In this document: piece by piece, positions 43,421 to 51,854 of the stretch
How positions within the stretch are numbered: position 1 is the stretch's first letter
Layout: each line of letters begins with the position of its first letter
Source of the DNA: Cyanobacteria bacterium REEB67
Lineage (GTDB): Bacteria > Cyanobacteriota > Vampirovibrionia > Obscuribacterales > Obscuribacteraceae
Direction of reading: 5' to 3'
DNA: 64,000 nucleotides
Assembly: GCA_018971775.1 (NCBI GenBank)
Contig: JAGXAB010000025.1
Coordinates: 1 to 64,000 of the forward strand
Notes under the pieces: model-generated
Told to the model about the DNA's origin: nothing
The model's database searches: none
Seen by the model: only the letters and a program-made list of their open reading frames with translations
Position numbers and translations under genes: made by a program

Positions 43421-46267
43421 GTGCCCAAATCCATGCAAAAAAACGAAGCTGCTCAAAACAACGCTTCAAGCGACCTGCTCGTCGTCAACGAAGAATCACT
43501 CAATCCGGATTTTTCGCTAAAGGTCCATTGCGCGATTTATGAGCGGTCCGGCGACGAATATCGCTCTAGCATTCGGGCCATACCGGCAGACACCGTCGAA
43601 CGGATTGTAAAAATTGCCCTGGAGAGCAGAGAGTGTCCGCGACCGGACCTCGAAGAATACGGCATCAGCCAAGCAAGCGTCGCTCAAAATCTCGATCTGA
43701 TAGCGGCCGAGGCAAGCAACGGTCGCTATCAGACTTTTGCCGATGTGCCCGCCGAGTTACAGACGCTCATGGACTACGACACCATCGCCGCCCACGCCGA
43801 AGAGAAAATTTTGACCCGGCTGGAAAGCAGCGATGGCAACAGCAGCAATACAATCACCATCGTCGATGCCGAAGGCAAAAAGCTTACCATCTCTTCCAAA
43901 CACGAATATTGCCTGCGCCTGCCCTGGGCGGTGAGCGACAGCGCACAGACCTGGCTCTGTTATCGAAGAGAGCTATCCCGCCTACTGGCGGATCTCGTCA
44001 GCGAGGAGAGCGCGCGCCTGCTGCGCCAGAATATTTCCTGGCACTACAACGAGAACTACTCGATAGCCGCTGACGAGCTCGAAGACCTCGGTTTTTTCAA
44101 GCACTACGGCCGTTCGATCCGGCACCACTTCGAATCGCATCAGCTCAAGCAAGATTTAAGAGCATTGCCCGGATATGACGAGGCCTGCGAAGTATTCGAT
44201 GTGGGGTCGGCATCAGGCTTGCTGGTGCCCAATATGCTCGTGCGCGACGGCGAGTATCGGCTCGAACAACAGCCTTATTTGCGCCTGAAGACGCTCAGGA
44301 GTGAAGAAATATCAGTATCTGCGCCTGCACAAACACCCGTGATCGACCTGGTCGGCTGGGGATGCGACGGCTCCTGGACGACCCTGCTTGCAAAATACAA
44401 AGTCCTGGAAGAAGCGGCCCGCGCCACGGCCTGGCTGGCCCAGTGGAAAGCAGCGGAGGCGGACCGTTCCATCTTTGTCGAAGTGCTCAAGGACGATCAA
44501 GAATCATGGTTTGACGATGAGAGCCTGGAGGCAATCTGGGACAAATATGAGCTTTCGACCAAGCCCGATTTTCATTTCTATTTGCGTCAGGGTGAAAGAT
44601 GCTTCTACGACGTATTCGTCGGCTTCCCCTATGAAACGGCCATAGTCACTACGATAGAACATCAACAAGGTGAAGGGCTAGAAATAGTTCTCGACAAAAT
44701 CGCCGTGAAAACGCCAAGCTTTGCTCCCGGTTCGGCGGCCGACCAGGCCGACTCGCAATTTTTCATCCCGCAACCCAAAATTCGCTCACGGCCTTATGCA
44801 GTAGTAAGTAATAACGGCACGGTGGAAATAATAAATCTGCCAGCCAATAAAAATGCCATGCGCGTCGTCGGCCATCCGTCCGACGAGAGCACAGTCCTGC
44901 GCGACGACGATCGCCGCGAAGACCCTTACACCTGGGATGAAGTCGAAGATCTGCGCAATCGCAATAACTATGCATCACCACTGGCGGTGCAATCTGATCA
45001 AGTGCTCTTTGGTTTGGTCGGCCGCGATGGACTGATCGTGCTCTCGCCTCAATACGATTATATCGAGCGTTTCTCGGAAGGCCTGGCGAAAATCCGCGAT
45101 CAAGAAGGAAAAATAGGCTTCATCGACACCCGCGGTAATCTCGTCATCAAGCCTCAGTACGAAAGGGCCCGCTCTTTCCGCAACGGCCTGGCCGTCGTAC
45201 AAAAAGACGGCAAATGGGGTTACGTTGACACCCGGGGCAATACCGTAATCGACTTCCAATTCGAGAGCGCCCATCCCTTTTATGAAGGCGTAGCCGCTGT
45301 CAAACAGGGTTATCGCTATGGCTATGTCGACGGAAGTGGCCAATTCGTCATCGAGCCGCGCTTCAGCCGAGCCAGAAGATTCGTAGATGGCCTGGCACTC
45401 GTGCAGATCGACGGTAAGCGCGGCTACATCGACCATAGCGGTAAATTGATCGGCGGCTGCCTTTACGATCAGCTCGGTGTTTTCTGGGAAGGTATGGCTG
45501 CTTTCAATCAGGAAGGGAAGTGGGGCTATATCGACACCACGGGCGCGGAAATAATTCCGGCGCGCTTCACCCATGCCAATCCCTTTCGCGACGGTACGGC
45601 CATGGTGCGCCTGGAGCAGACCGCACCGCAGGTCGAGAGCACGACTGCGAGCGACGGCCAGCAAAAAAACAGCTATATCGCCAATTTCATCGAATGCTTC
45701 ATCGATAAGAGCGGAGCAGTGATCGAAACGCCCAAGACTCTCGGGGGCTCGCGCATGGAGTTACACGCCAATGTCCTGCGCACGCGCGACAAGGCCCTGA
45801 GAAGATTCGCTCGCGCGCAGGGTGACGCCAACTTCAATCTAGTAACAGTGCATGCGTCAGCCGGATGGTTTAAAGAAGGTCTCTGTCCGGTCGAATACCA
45901 GGGAAAATGGGGCGCCATCAATACCAACGGTACGCTCGTTTTACCGGCTAAATTCGACGAACTCGGCGGACGCGAGCGGGAGTGGTTCACCGAAGGTCTC
46001 ATTCCGGCCTGCGAGGGCGGCAAATGGGGCGCCATAGACATTACCGGCACCTATATCTTCCGCACCGACTTCGAACAAATCGGCCTCTTCTACAAGGGCT
46101 TTGCCGCCGTGCGCCAGGGCTCGAAATACGGCTTCATCAACAATAAAGGCGAGGTCGTGGTAGCGCCTCAATTCGACACAGTGAGCGGCTTCGACAAGCA
46201 CGGCCTGGCGCACGTAGGCCTTCTCAAAGAAACGACCTCAGCGCCCTTCCCGGCGAGATTTGTTTGA
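43421..46267 (+). CDS. WG-repeat protein with a novel N-terminal domain
   Basis: The 948-residue protein has no signal peptide. Residues about 1-510 form a mixed alpha/beta region I cannot assign (CLRLPWAVSDSAQTWLCYRR; DLVGWGCDGSWTTLLAKYKV). From about 525 onward come at least eight WG repeats of about 45 residues, each with G-x-W/I-G-Y/F-I/V-D-x-x-G-N/A (GKIGFIDTRGNLVIKPQYE; GKWGYVDTRGNTVIDFQFE; GKWGYIDTTGAEIIPARFT; GKWGAIDITGTYIFRTDFE). WG repeats form beta-propeller-like contact surfaces. Start GTG 43421 or ATG 43433. It is flanked by an AT-rich module and a convergent glycosyltransferase. Partner or ligand unknown. Confidence 0.85.
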   Translation: MPKSMQKNEAAQNNASSDLLVVNEESLNPDFSLKVHCAIYERSGDEYRSSIRAIPADTVERIVKIALESRECPRPDLEEYGISQASVAQNLDLIAAEASNGRYQTFADVPAELQTLMDYDTIAAHAEEKILTRLESSDGNSSNTITIVDAEGKKLTISSKHEYCLRLPWAVSDSAQTWLCYRRELSRLLADLVSEESARLLRQNISWHYNENYSIAADELEDLGFFKHYGRSIRHHFESHQLKQDLRALPGYDEACEVFDVGSASGLLVPNMLVRDGEYRLEQQPYLRLKTLRSEEISVSAPAQTPVIDLVGWGCDGSWTTLLAKYKVLEEAARATAWLAQWKAAEADRSIFVEVLKDDQESWFDDESLEAIWDKYELSTKPDFHFYLRQGERCFYDVFVGFPYETAIVTTIEHQQGEGLEIVLDKIAVKTPSFAPGSAADQADSQFFIPQPKIRSRPYAVVSNNGTVEIINLPANKNAMRVVGHPSDESTVLRDDDRREDPYTWDEVEDLRNRNNYASPLAVQSDQVLFGLVGRDGLIVLSPQYDYIERFSEGLAKIRDQEGKIGFIDTRGNLVIKPQYERARSFRNGLAVVQKDGKWGYVDTRGNTVIDFQFESAHPFYEGVAAVKQGYRYGYVDGSGQFVIEPRFSRARRFVDGLALVQIDGKRGYIDHSGKLIGGCLYDQLGVFWEGMAAFNQEGKWGYIDTTGAEIIPARFTHANPFRDGTAMVRLEQTAPQVESTTASDGQQKNSYIANFIECFIDKSGAVIETPKTLGGSRMELHANVLRTRDKALRRFARAQGDANFNLVTVHASAGWFKEGLCPVEYQGKWGAINTNGTLVLPAKFDELGGREREWFTEGLIPACEGGKWGAIDITGTYIFRTDFEQIGLFYKGFAAVRQGSKYGFINNKGEVVVAPQFDTVSGFDKHGLAHVGLLKETTSAPFPARFV

Positions 46268-46314
46268 GATTTGCTTAAAAAATCGAAGTAACAATCAGCG
46301 CCAGTAATCACTTC

Positions 46315-47889
46315 TCAAATCTTACATTCTTGCATCAACGCCTGCAAAATCAGACGTTCTTTTTCAGCTTCGCGCTCCGACACCTGAGTAGCGATTTTCG
46401 CGATCAAATTTTCGACCGGCGGTGAAGCCAGGCCGAAATTGTCCCGCAGTCCTTTTAGAACACCCAGAGCAATCTTTGCCCCGCACAGACGCGGACGTTT
46501 AAAGGCCAGCTGCAACCAGGTTTTGACTCTATATTCGAGAGAATGCCGATAGACGAGATCGCAGAGATTGAGATGATAAGCGTACATTAGCGAGACAAAA
46601 TCACGGAGCGACTGTTCGACACTACGCTTGTAGAGGGCGGTATCGACCTGCGACTGATACCGCGTTACGGCCAATTCATAACTGGCCAAGGCCTGTCCGA
46701 CGATAATTTTGCGATCAAATTTTGCCAGCGAGCGCTGCCGGGCAGCCTCTCCCATCTTCCGCCGCAGGCCCTGATCAGCAACCAGTTTGATTATGCTCTC
46801 AGCCAGTGACTGGGCGTCCGAGGGCGGCACGACATAGCCGGTTTCGCCGTCGGCGATATATTCTTTCGAGCCACCGGCAGCAGTGCCGACTACCGGCTTA
46901 CCGCAGGCCTGCGCCTCCAGCACCGTATATGGTGCATTTTCATAGAGCGAGGGCACCACGCACATATCGGCCGAACGATAATGCGCCGCCATCCGCTCGA
47001 GAGCGACGTGACTGATGAACTGCACGGCAGCGTCACCGCCGCTTGCGCTGAGCTTTTGCTTGAGAGCAGCCAATACTGATGTCTTGCCCGGACCGGTATT
47101 GGTATCGGCCCCGACAATGAGAAAGCGCGTCTTGGGACAACTTTTTAAAACAATCGGCACCGCTTCGACCAGGAAGTGCATACCTTTGCGCTCTTCCAGC
47201 CGGCCGGCAAAAAAGACGGTGACGCGGCCATCCGGGGCAATTGCCTGCGGACCATCGGGAGTAAAATTTTGACAGTCGACGGGATTGCGGACGATCTCGA
47301 TCGATGATGACTTGACGCCGGTGTCGGAAGCGACATAGGCGGCCAGATCTTCACTCGGCGACGAGAGCAGATCGGCCTCGAGCATGGTCATGCGCTCCAG
47401 GATAGCGACGAGCTCCTGATCAAAAGCGCTATTTATATTGTGATAGCGCTCCTGCATCAACTTCGAGTGGGGCGTGTGCAGGCGCAGGACGAGCGGACAG
47501 ATGTGGGTGAGCGCCGGGAAGAGAGCTTCTCCCAGGTGCTCGGGAGCTTCGACGACGTCGAAGGGTTTGAGCGAATGCACTTCCATAAACTTACGCCAGA
47601 GTGCAAAGGAAGACTTCAAGGAAAGGTGCGTGTAGGGTAGAGATATCCAGACAGTCGTCAGCTCTTGAAATAGCGGCCCCCAGACGGCGCGATGCACCGG
47701 CACCGAGCCTGGATCAGAAGGGTCGGCCGGACGGAAAGAATCGGCGGGGGCCTCCTTGGCGGTCAAAGAAATGACTTCTACGTCATGCCCTTGCTCTTTC
47801 AAGGCGCGGGCATGCTGGAAGGTGTAGGCGCCGATGCCGCCCCAGCCTGTGTCCGGAGGATATTCGCGAGAAATTAAGCAGATGCGCAA
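46315..47889 (-). CDS. GT4-family glycosyltransferase
   Basis: The 524-residue GT-B enzyme begins MRICLISREYPPDTGWGGIG, the N-terminal glycine loop typical of family 4 (glycogen synthase/PimA-like). The donor-binding half has FFAGRLEERKGMHFLVEAVP and FLIVGADTNTG, and the E-x7-E motif is in PSLYENAPYTVLEAQACGKP followed by VVGTAAGGSKEYI. An extra C-terminal helical region (about 420-524) follows. It transfers a sugar from a nucleotide donor with retention of configuration to a lipid, glycan or small acceptor that cannot be named. It is convergent with the WG-repeat gene (47-bp gap) and monocistronic. Confidence 0.9.
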   Translation of the reverse strand: MRICLISREYPPDTGWGGIGAYTFQHARALKEQGHDVEVISLTAKEAPADSFRPADPSDPGSVPVHRAVWGPLFQELTTVWISLPYTHLSLKSSFALWRKFMEVHSLKPFDVVEAPEHLGEALFPALTHICPLVLRLHTPHSKLMQERYHNINSAFDQELVAILERMTMLEADLLSSPSEDLAAYVASDTGVKSSSIEIVRNPVDCQNFTPDGPQAIAPDGRVTVFFAGRLEERKGMHFLVEAVPIVLKSCPKTRFLIVGADTNTGPGKTSVLAALKQKLSASGGDAAVQFISHVALERMAAHYRSADMCVVPSLYENAPYTVLEAQACGKPVVGTAAGGSKEYIADGETGYVVPPSDAQSLAESIIKLVADQGLRRKMGEAARQRSLAKFDRKIIVGQALASYELAVTRYQSQVDTALYKRSVEQSLRDFVSLMYAYHLNLCDLVYRHSLEYRVKTWLQLAFKRPRLCGAKIALGVLKGLRDNFGLASPPVENLIAKIATQVSEREAEKERLILQALMQECKI

Positions 47890-48242
47890 AAAAGTTTTCT
47901 TTCAATTAATGCTTATCGATAAGCCGGGTCAAGAAGCGTACATGATCGCCGGAGGGCCAACATTTAGCCGATTTAAGAGCCTTACTGCCGGCAATTTGAG
48001 CATTCGAGAAAAACACAACTTTCCACCGGGGCACAAGCCCTGATTAAGCCCGTCGAAGCCGGCTGGTTCGCCGAGACCGGTCACGCCCGTATACGTCCAC
48101 AGATGACCACAGGCGCTCATTACCTAGCCCCGAATGGCCCCGAATGGCAATGTGTGCAATACTGACATAACACAGTCGGCTCTCTAAGTATTGAAACGCG
48201 AAGCTTACCGATTGGCGCCATCCAGAGGCCCAACGGTATGTT
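47890..48242. other. 353-bp divergent promoter region, no gene seen
   Basis: Lies between the minus-strand GT4 gene and the plus-strand Crp/Fnr gene, so both promoters must be here. A short direct repeat (CCCCGAATGG twice in a row, 48127-48146) is visible. Overlapping short ORFs have no ribosome binding site or protein character. Confidence 0.5.
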
Positions 48243-48989
48243 ATGTCAAATTTATCCCCCCGCAACTTGCTGTTGCGCAGACTTCCATTAAAGGTTGTCG
48301 ATGCCGTTCTAAAATCGGCCGAACTTGTCCATCTGGATCAAGGCGATCCGATCTACGAACCAGATCAAGAAATCTTATACGTAGACTTCCCAGAAACCGG
48401 CGTCATGTCTATGGTTGCAGTGATGGACAATGCTCCACGCGTAGAAATTGCCACGATCGGCAATGAAGGTATGCTTGGAATATCGGCCGTATTTGGCGTC
48501 TACACCAATGCCGAACAGACCTTTTGCCAGGTAAACGGCACAGCCCACCGCCTTGACCGATCAACGTTCATCGGCCTGGTCGATCAATTTCCAGAGTTGA
48601 AGGCGATCTGCCAGCGCTATATCATCGTCCTCTTCAATCAGATTTCCCGAAATTCGGGTTGTTTTCGTTCGCATTCGACCGAGCAACGTTGCGCTCGCTG
48701 GCTGCTCCTGACTGAAGATCGGTGCGGCAAAAGCACCTTTGGCCTGACCCAGGAATTTCTATCGATCATGCTTGGTGTATCGCGCACCGGTGTAAACGCC
48801 GCCGCCGGCGCTCTGTCAAAGGCCGGACTGATCAAATACGTGCGAGGCAAAGTGACAATAGTCGATCGCCCCAACTTGAAATTAGCCAGTTGCAGCTGCT
48901 ACGACCTGATGAATGAATACTATGCGCGTATTATTCTCAGCGATGAGCCTAACGCTCGACCGGCGCAAGGTGTAAAATTGGAAGTGTAA
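48243..48989 (+). CDS. Crp/Fnr-family transcription regulator
   Basis: The 248-residue protein has an N-terminal cyclic-nucleotide-binding-type beta-roll (about 20-135: VHLDQGDPIYEPDQEILYVD; VEIATIGNEGMLGISAVFGV), a dimer helix (ELKAICQRYIIVLFNQISRN) and a C-terminal winged helix. The recognition region is LTQEFLSIMLGVSRTGVNAA and the wing is YVRGKVTIVD. Residues that bind cAMP in Crp (the R-x-A of the phosphate cassette) are not evident, so it may sense another signal or none. The C-terminus carries a Cys cluster (ASCSCYDL). A truncated paralogue sits 2 kb downstream (50375-50759). Confidence 0.9.
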   Translation: MSNLSPRNLLLRRLPLKVVDAVLKSAELVHLDQGDPIYEPDQEILYVDFPETGVMSMVAVMDNAPRVEIATIGNEGMLGISAVFGVYTNAEQTFCQVNGTAHRLDRSTFIGLVDQFPELKAICQRYIIVLFNQISRNSGCFRSHSTEQRCARWLLLTEDRCGKSTFGLTQEFLSIMLGVSRTGVNAAAGALSKAGLIKYVRGKVTIVDRPNLKLASCSCYDLMNEYYARIILSDEPNARPAQGVKLEV

Positions 48990-49072
48990 ATCTTTGACAG
49001 TAAGAGATGCGCCACTGCCGGAGATACCACCACTAATCTAGCTACCGACTAGCGAGTATTCAGGACGCGTTC

Positions 49073-49525
49073 GTGGAAAATATCGGCATTTACATTCTCA
49101 TTGCCTGGTGTGCCTTCAGCCTGATTGTAATTTTTTTCCGCAGCAAGAAAAAGCGCGAAAAAATCTCGCCGATTTTTCAAATCTATCTCTTTGCCGCGAT
49201 CATGACCGGCCTGGCAATGACTTATGTCGGGGCGGCAACAGCAGCTACAGGGCGCTTCCCGGAGTGCGGGGCGCTGATAGCGCTGCTCGGCATCCTGGCC
49301 TGCCCACTGGCACTTTTTTCCATATTTCTCGCCCCGGCTCGTTACAGTTATGCGGCCTGCGCCTATTTGATTTTATGGTGCGCCTTCAATCTGGCCGGTA
49401 TGTTAGCCACTGCCAATGGCTGCCCGCCCTGGGTTTCCGCTCTTGAATGCTTAGCCGGCCTGGCGCTCGGCGCCGGCAGCTTGACGACGCTGGTACAAAC
49501 AAAAATGGCCGGCCGCCGGGCATAA
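49073..49525 (+). CDS. Four-helix integral membrane protein of unknown function
   Basis: The 150-residue protein starts at GTG 49073 (no alternative ATG). Four hydrophobic segments: GIYILIAWCAFSLIVIFF, IFQIYLFAAIMTGLAMTYVG, LIALLGILACPLALFSIFLA and YAACAYLILWCAFNLAGML, with a fifth weak one near the end. A basic loop (RSKKKREK) after the first helix is likely cytosolic. Several Cys lie in or near the helices. It ends 9 bp from the convergent membrane gene at 49535. No family is recognised. Confidence 0.65.
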   Translation: MENIGIYILIAWCAFSLIVIFFRSKKKREKISPIFQIYLFAAIMTGLAMTYVGAATAATGRFPECGALIALLGILACPLALFSIFLAPARYSYAACAYLILWCAFNLAGMLATANGCPPWVSALECLAGLALGAGSLTTLVQTKMAGRRA

Positions 49526-49534
49526 AATCAAGCG

Positions 49535-50035
49535 TTAGTCGGTTGGCGGTGTGGCCGGTCCATCTTTCATCGAAGGAGCTTCAGTGTCGACCACGGTCGA
49601 AGTGGCTGTAACAGTCGCTGTCGAAAGACCGCCCGGGCCAAACTTTTTAAATTTATGACAGGCGATGATGCCTGAGCCGATCACAAAAAGTGCCCAGGCA
49701 TGCAGAGCCATTCCCATCCAGTCTTCATTGAGCACCACAAACACAGAATCAAGGGCATAGCTCAAAAAGCCAATCACCAGTACCCAGGTCCAATAGACCT
49801 TGGTACCGCGGGCGATCAGAAAATAATAAAGCGCAATCAGGGCCGAGCTGACACCATAAGTGACCATTTTGGCCGCCGGCGGGGCAAAGATTTGCGGCAG
49901 TTCCGCCGCTATCGCTCCAACCGGGAAGCTCATCTTGGCATCAGCCGCATAGAGAACGAAATTGACGAAGGTAAATCCAGCTATCGCTAAAAACCAACCA
50001 TGGGCGGCGGCAACCTTTTGTTGTTGATGATCCAT
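49535..50035 (-). CDS. Small polytopic membrane protein
   Basis: The 166-residue protein has four hydrophobic segments (GWFLAIAGFTFVNFVLYAAD; MVTYGVSSALIALYYFLIA; YWTWVLVIGFLSYALDSVFV; MALHAWALFVIGSGIIACH) and a Thr/Val-rich, probably disordered C-terminal tail (LSTATVTATSTVVDTEAP). ATG 50035 with GGGG upstream. The pattern of four short helices resembles small DoxX- or DUF-type membrane proteins, but no specific motif is visible. It is convergent with the neighbouring membrane gene. Confidence 0.65.
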   Translation of the reverse strand: MDHQQQKVAAAHGWFLAIAGFTFVNFVLYAADAKMSFPVGAIAAELPQIFAPPAAKMVTYGVSSALIALYYFLIARGTKVYWTWVLVIGFLSYALDSVFVVLNEDWMGMALHAWALFVIGSGIIACHKFKKFGPGGLSTATVTATSTVVDTEAPSMKDGPATPPTD

Positions 50036-50374
50036 ACTTCCCCTATCGCTCGGGCGCAGATTGCGTCTGCCGGGCCTGCCAAGGTAGTCAGCCCAAATTT
50101 ACTGCGATTATAGTTTCAAAACACTCGGCAAGGTCCAAACTGGTTTAATCTTTCCAAAAGAAAAATATTGCCGACCAACAAGATTGGACAAGTCTATCCT
50201 TTTGCTTTGTCGCAAATTGCACATATACGCTATAAATTCCTTTGCACAAGCAGCTGTCATCTCGTTGCCAATATCCACACTCGCCGATAGTCTGCGATAG
50301 TTGACTATCAGAGGCGTTGCAGACGCGAAGGTGACGCCAGCCTGGTCGTTACTCCTTTCATTTCCGGTAGTATG
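50036..50374. other. 339-bp gap with no supported gene
   Basis: AT-richer stretch between the minus-strand membrane gene and the Crp remnant. A minus-strand reading (50108-50449) crosses the Crp remnant and has no protein character or ribosome binding site. Nothing else was seen. Confidence 0.4.
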
Positions 50375-50759
50375 ATGTCCTCCAGCGAGCCTCGCAATCT
50401 GCTGCTGCGCAGCCTCCCAGAAGCGACTAGACGATCCACTCTTCGCCATGACACTCTTTGATCAAGTAGCGAAAAATGCAGGTTGCATCCGCACACACAC
50501 CATCGAAGAACGCTGTGCGCGCTGGCTCTTACTTACACACGATCGCTGCAACGCTGATCAGTTTGTCCTTACTCAGGAATTTCTTGCCCTGAGGCTCGGT
50601 GTCTCACGAACCGGGGCCAATTTAGCGGCCGGCGTTTTAGCCAAAGCAGGATTTATCCACTACGTGCGCGGCAAGATCACTATCCTGGACCGGAAAGGCC
50701 TGGAAGAAGCCTGCTGCGCTTGCTACTTTGCCATGAACGACTACTTCAAAAAATCATAA
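50375..50759 (+). pseudogene. Crp/Fnr paralogue with the sensor domain deleted
   Basis: ATG 50375 begins MSSSEPRNLLLRSLPEAT, a close match to the N-terminus of the intact regulator (MSNLSPRNLLLRRLP). That frame ends at TGA after 28 codons. In a different frame from about 50430, and from ATG 50448, the dimer helix and whole winged-helix domain follow: LFDQVAKNAGCIRTHTIEER, LTQEFLALRLGVSRTGANLA and YVRGKITILD. Compared with the paralogue, about 110-120 codons of the beta-roll are missing and the two ends are out of frame. The 103-residue ORF from 50448 could still make a free DNA-binding domain; ATG 50448 has no clear ribosome binding site. Confidence 0.8.
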
Positions 50760-50896
50760 ACGCTAGCACCTTCAACCACTGAGAATTCGTGCTGCCGTTG
50801 CCGGCAGTGGCTAGAATAAAATTGGTACTCGATCCTTCAAAACGGGCAAGCAAATAAATCAGGCATCTCACGCGGTGAAATCCAGTCCCGAGGGCG

Positions 50897-51760
50897 ATGA
50901 ACATGGAGCAAAGACAGTCAGGAGACAGTCTGAAAAAAAGTACGGCGCTGCTGCTGGTGGAAGATAGCATCACCAATCAGAAAGTGGCCCTGGTACTGAT
51001 ACAGAGACTAGGATTGAGCGCAGATATTGCCCTGAACGGCCAGGAAGCGGTGGAGGCTGTCAAAAACAACCGTTACGGCTTGATATTGATGGATTGCCTG
51101 ATGCCGGACATGGATGGCTTTGAAGCAACGCGAGCGATCCGACGCTTACAGCAGCCGACGCAAATCTATACACCGATCCTGGCAGTCACGGCTCTAGCCA
51201 TGCAAGGAGATCGCGAGCGCTGCCTGGCGGCCGGTATGGACGATTACATTTCCAAGCCCCTGGATAAAGAGCTGTTTAATTTGAAAGTCAAACACTGGCT
51301 GCAGCCGGAGGCGGTATCCAGACACCAGATGCTGACGCGCGAGCAATGGTCCCCGCTCGGGCAGAAGGTCTCCGGGGATGAACAGCTGCTCGATTTGCAC
51401 GAGATCGAAGCATTTTACGGCCGCGAGACCGTCGGTGAAATGATGGCAAACTTCTTCCGCAATGCTGAAAATAAAACTCGTCGGCTGAAAACTTATATGG
51501 CAGAGCGTGATGCAACAGTGGTGGCCGGTCTTGCTTACGAGATGAAAATCAGTAGTGCCGCCATTGGTGCCAGGTCCCTCGAAAATCTTTGCCTCTGGTT
51601 ACAGCGAGCGGCAGTCATGGAAGACTGGCTCGAAGCTTCGCAAGCACTGGTCAGCATTGAAGATCTGCACGAACGCTTAAAGAAATACCTGCTTAAAACT
51701 ACCCAGACTCACGACCTTATTCGTCAATCGACGAGCAGCCTACCGACACCGAAAATTTGA
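50897..51760 (+). CDS. REC-HPt-like protein with HPt histidine replaced by Tyr
   Basis: The 287-residue paralogue of the protein at 2145-2981 aligns without gaps over the first 230 residues. The receiver is intact: VEDS, phosphoacceptor Asp66 (ILMDCLMPDMDG) and Lys120 (SKPLDK). In the HPt domain the phospho-accepting position is Tyr214 (GLAYEMKISSAAIGA), where the intact relative has His214 (GLAHELKASCASIGA). The first acidic pocket reads VEDS instead of VEDN. ATG 50897 or the second ATG at 50903, which has better spacing to GAGGG. It is flanked by two broken regulatory genes. It probably binds partners in a phosphorylation-dependent way without relaying phosphate. Confidence 0.9.
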   Translation: MNMEQRQSGDSLKKSTALLLVEDSITNQKVALVLIQRLGLSADIALNGQEAVEAVKNNRYGLILMDCLMPDMDGFEATRAIRRLQQPTQIYTPILAVTALAMQGDRERCLAAGMDDYISKPLDKELFNLKVKHWLQPEAVSRHQMLTREQWSPLGQKVSGDEQLLDLHEIEAFYGRETVGEMMANFFRNAENKTRRLKTYMAERDATVVAGLAYEMKISSAAIGARSLENLCLWLQRAAVMEDWLEASQALVSIEDLHERLKKYLLKTTQTHDLIRQSTSSLPTPKI

Positions 51761-51854
51761 ACGCTACGGCGTACAACCACAGATCTAATTTTTAGCAATG
51801 GCATCAGCAGGGTAAACTGTTGAGTGTCGCCCTCTCTCGTTGAGATGCCCCGCG

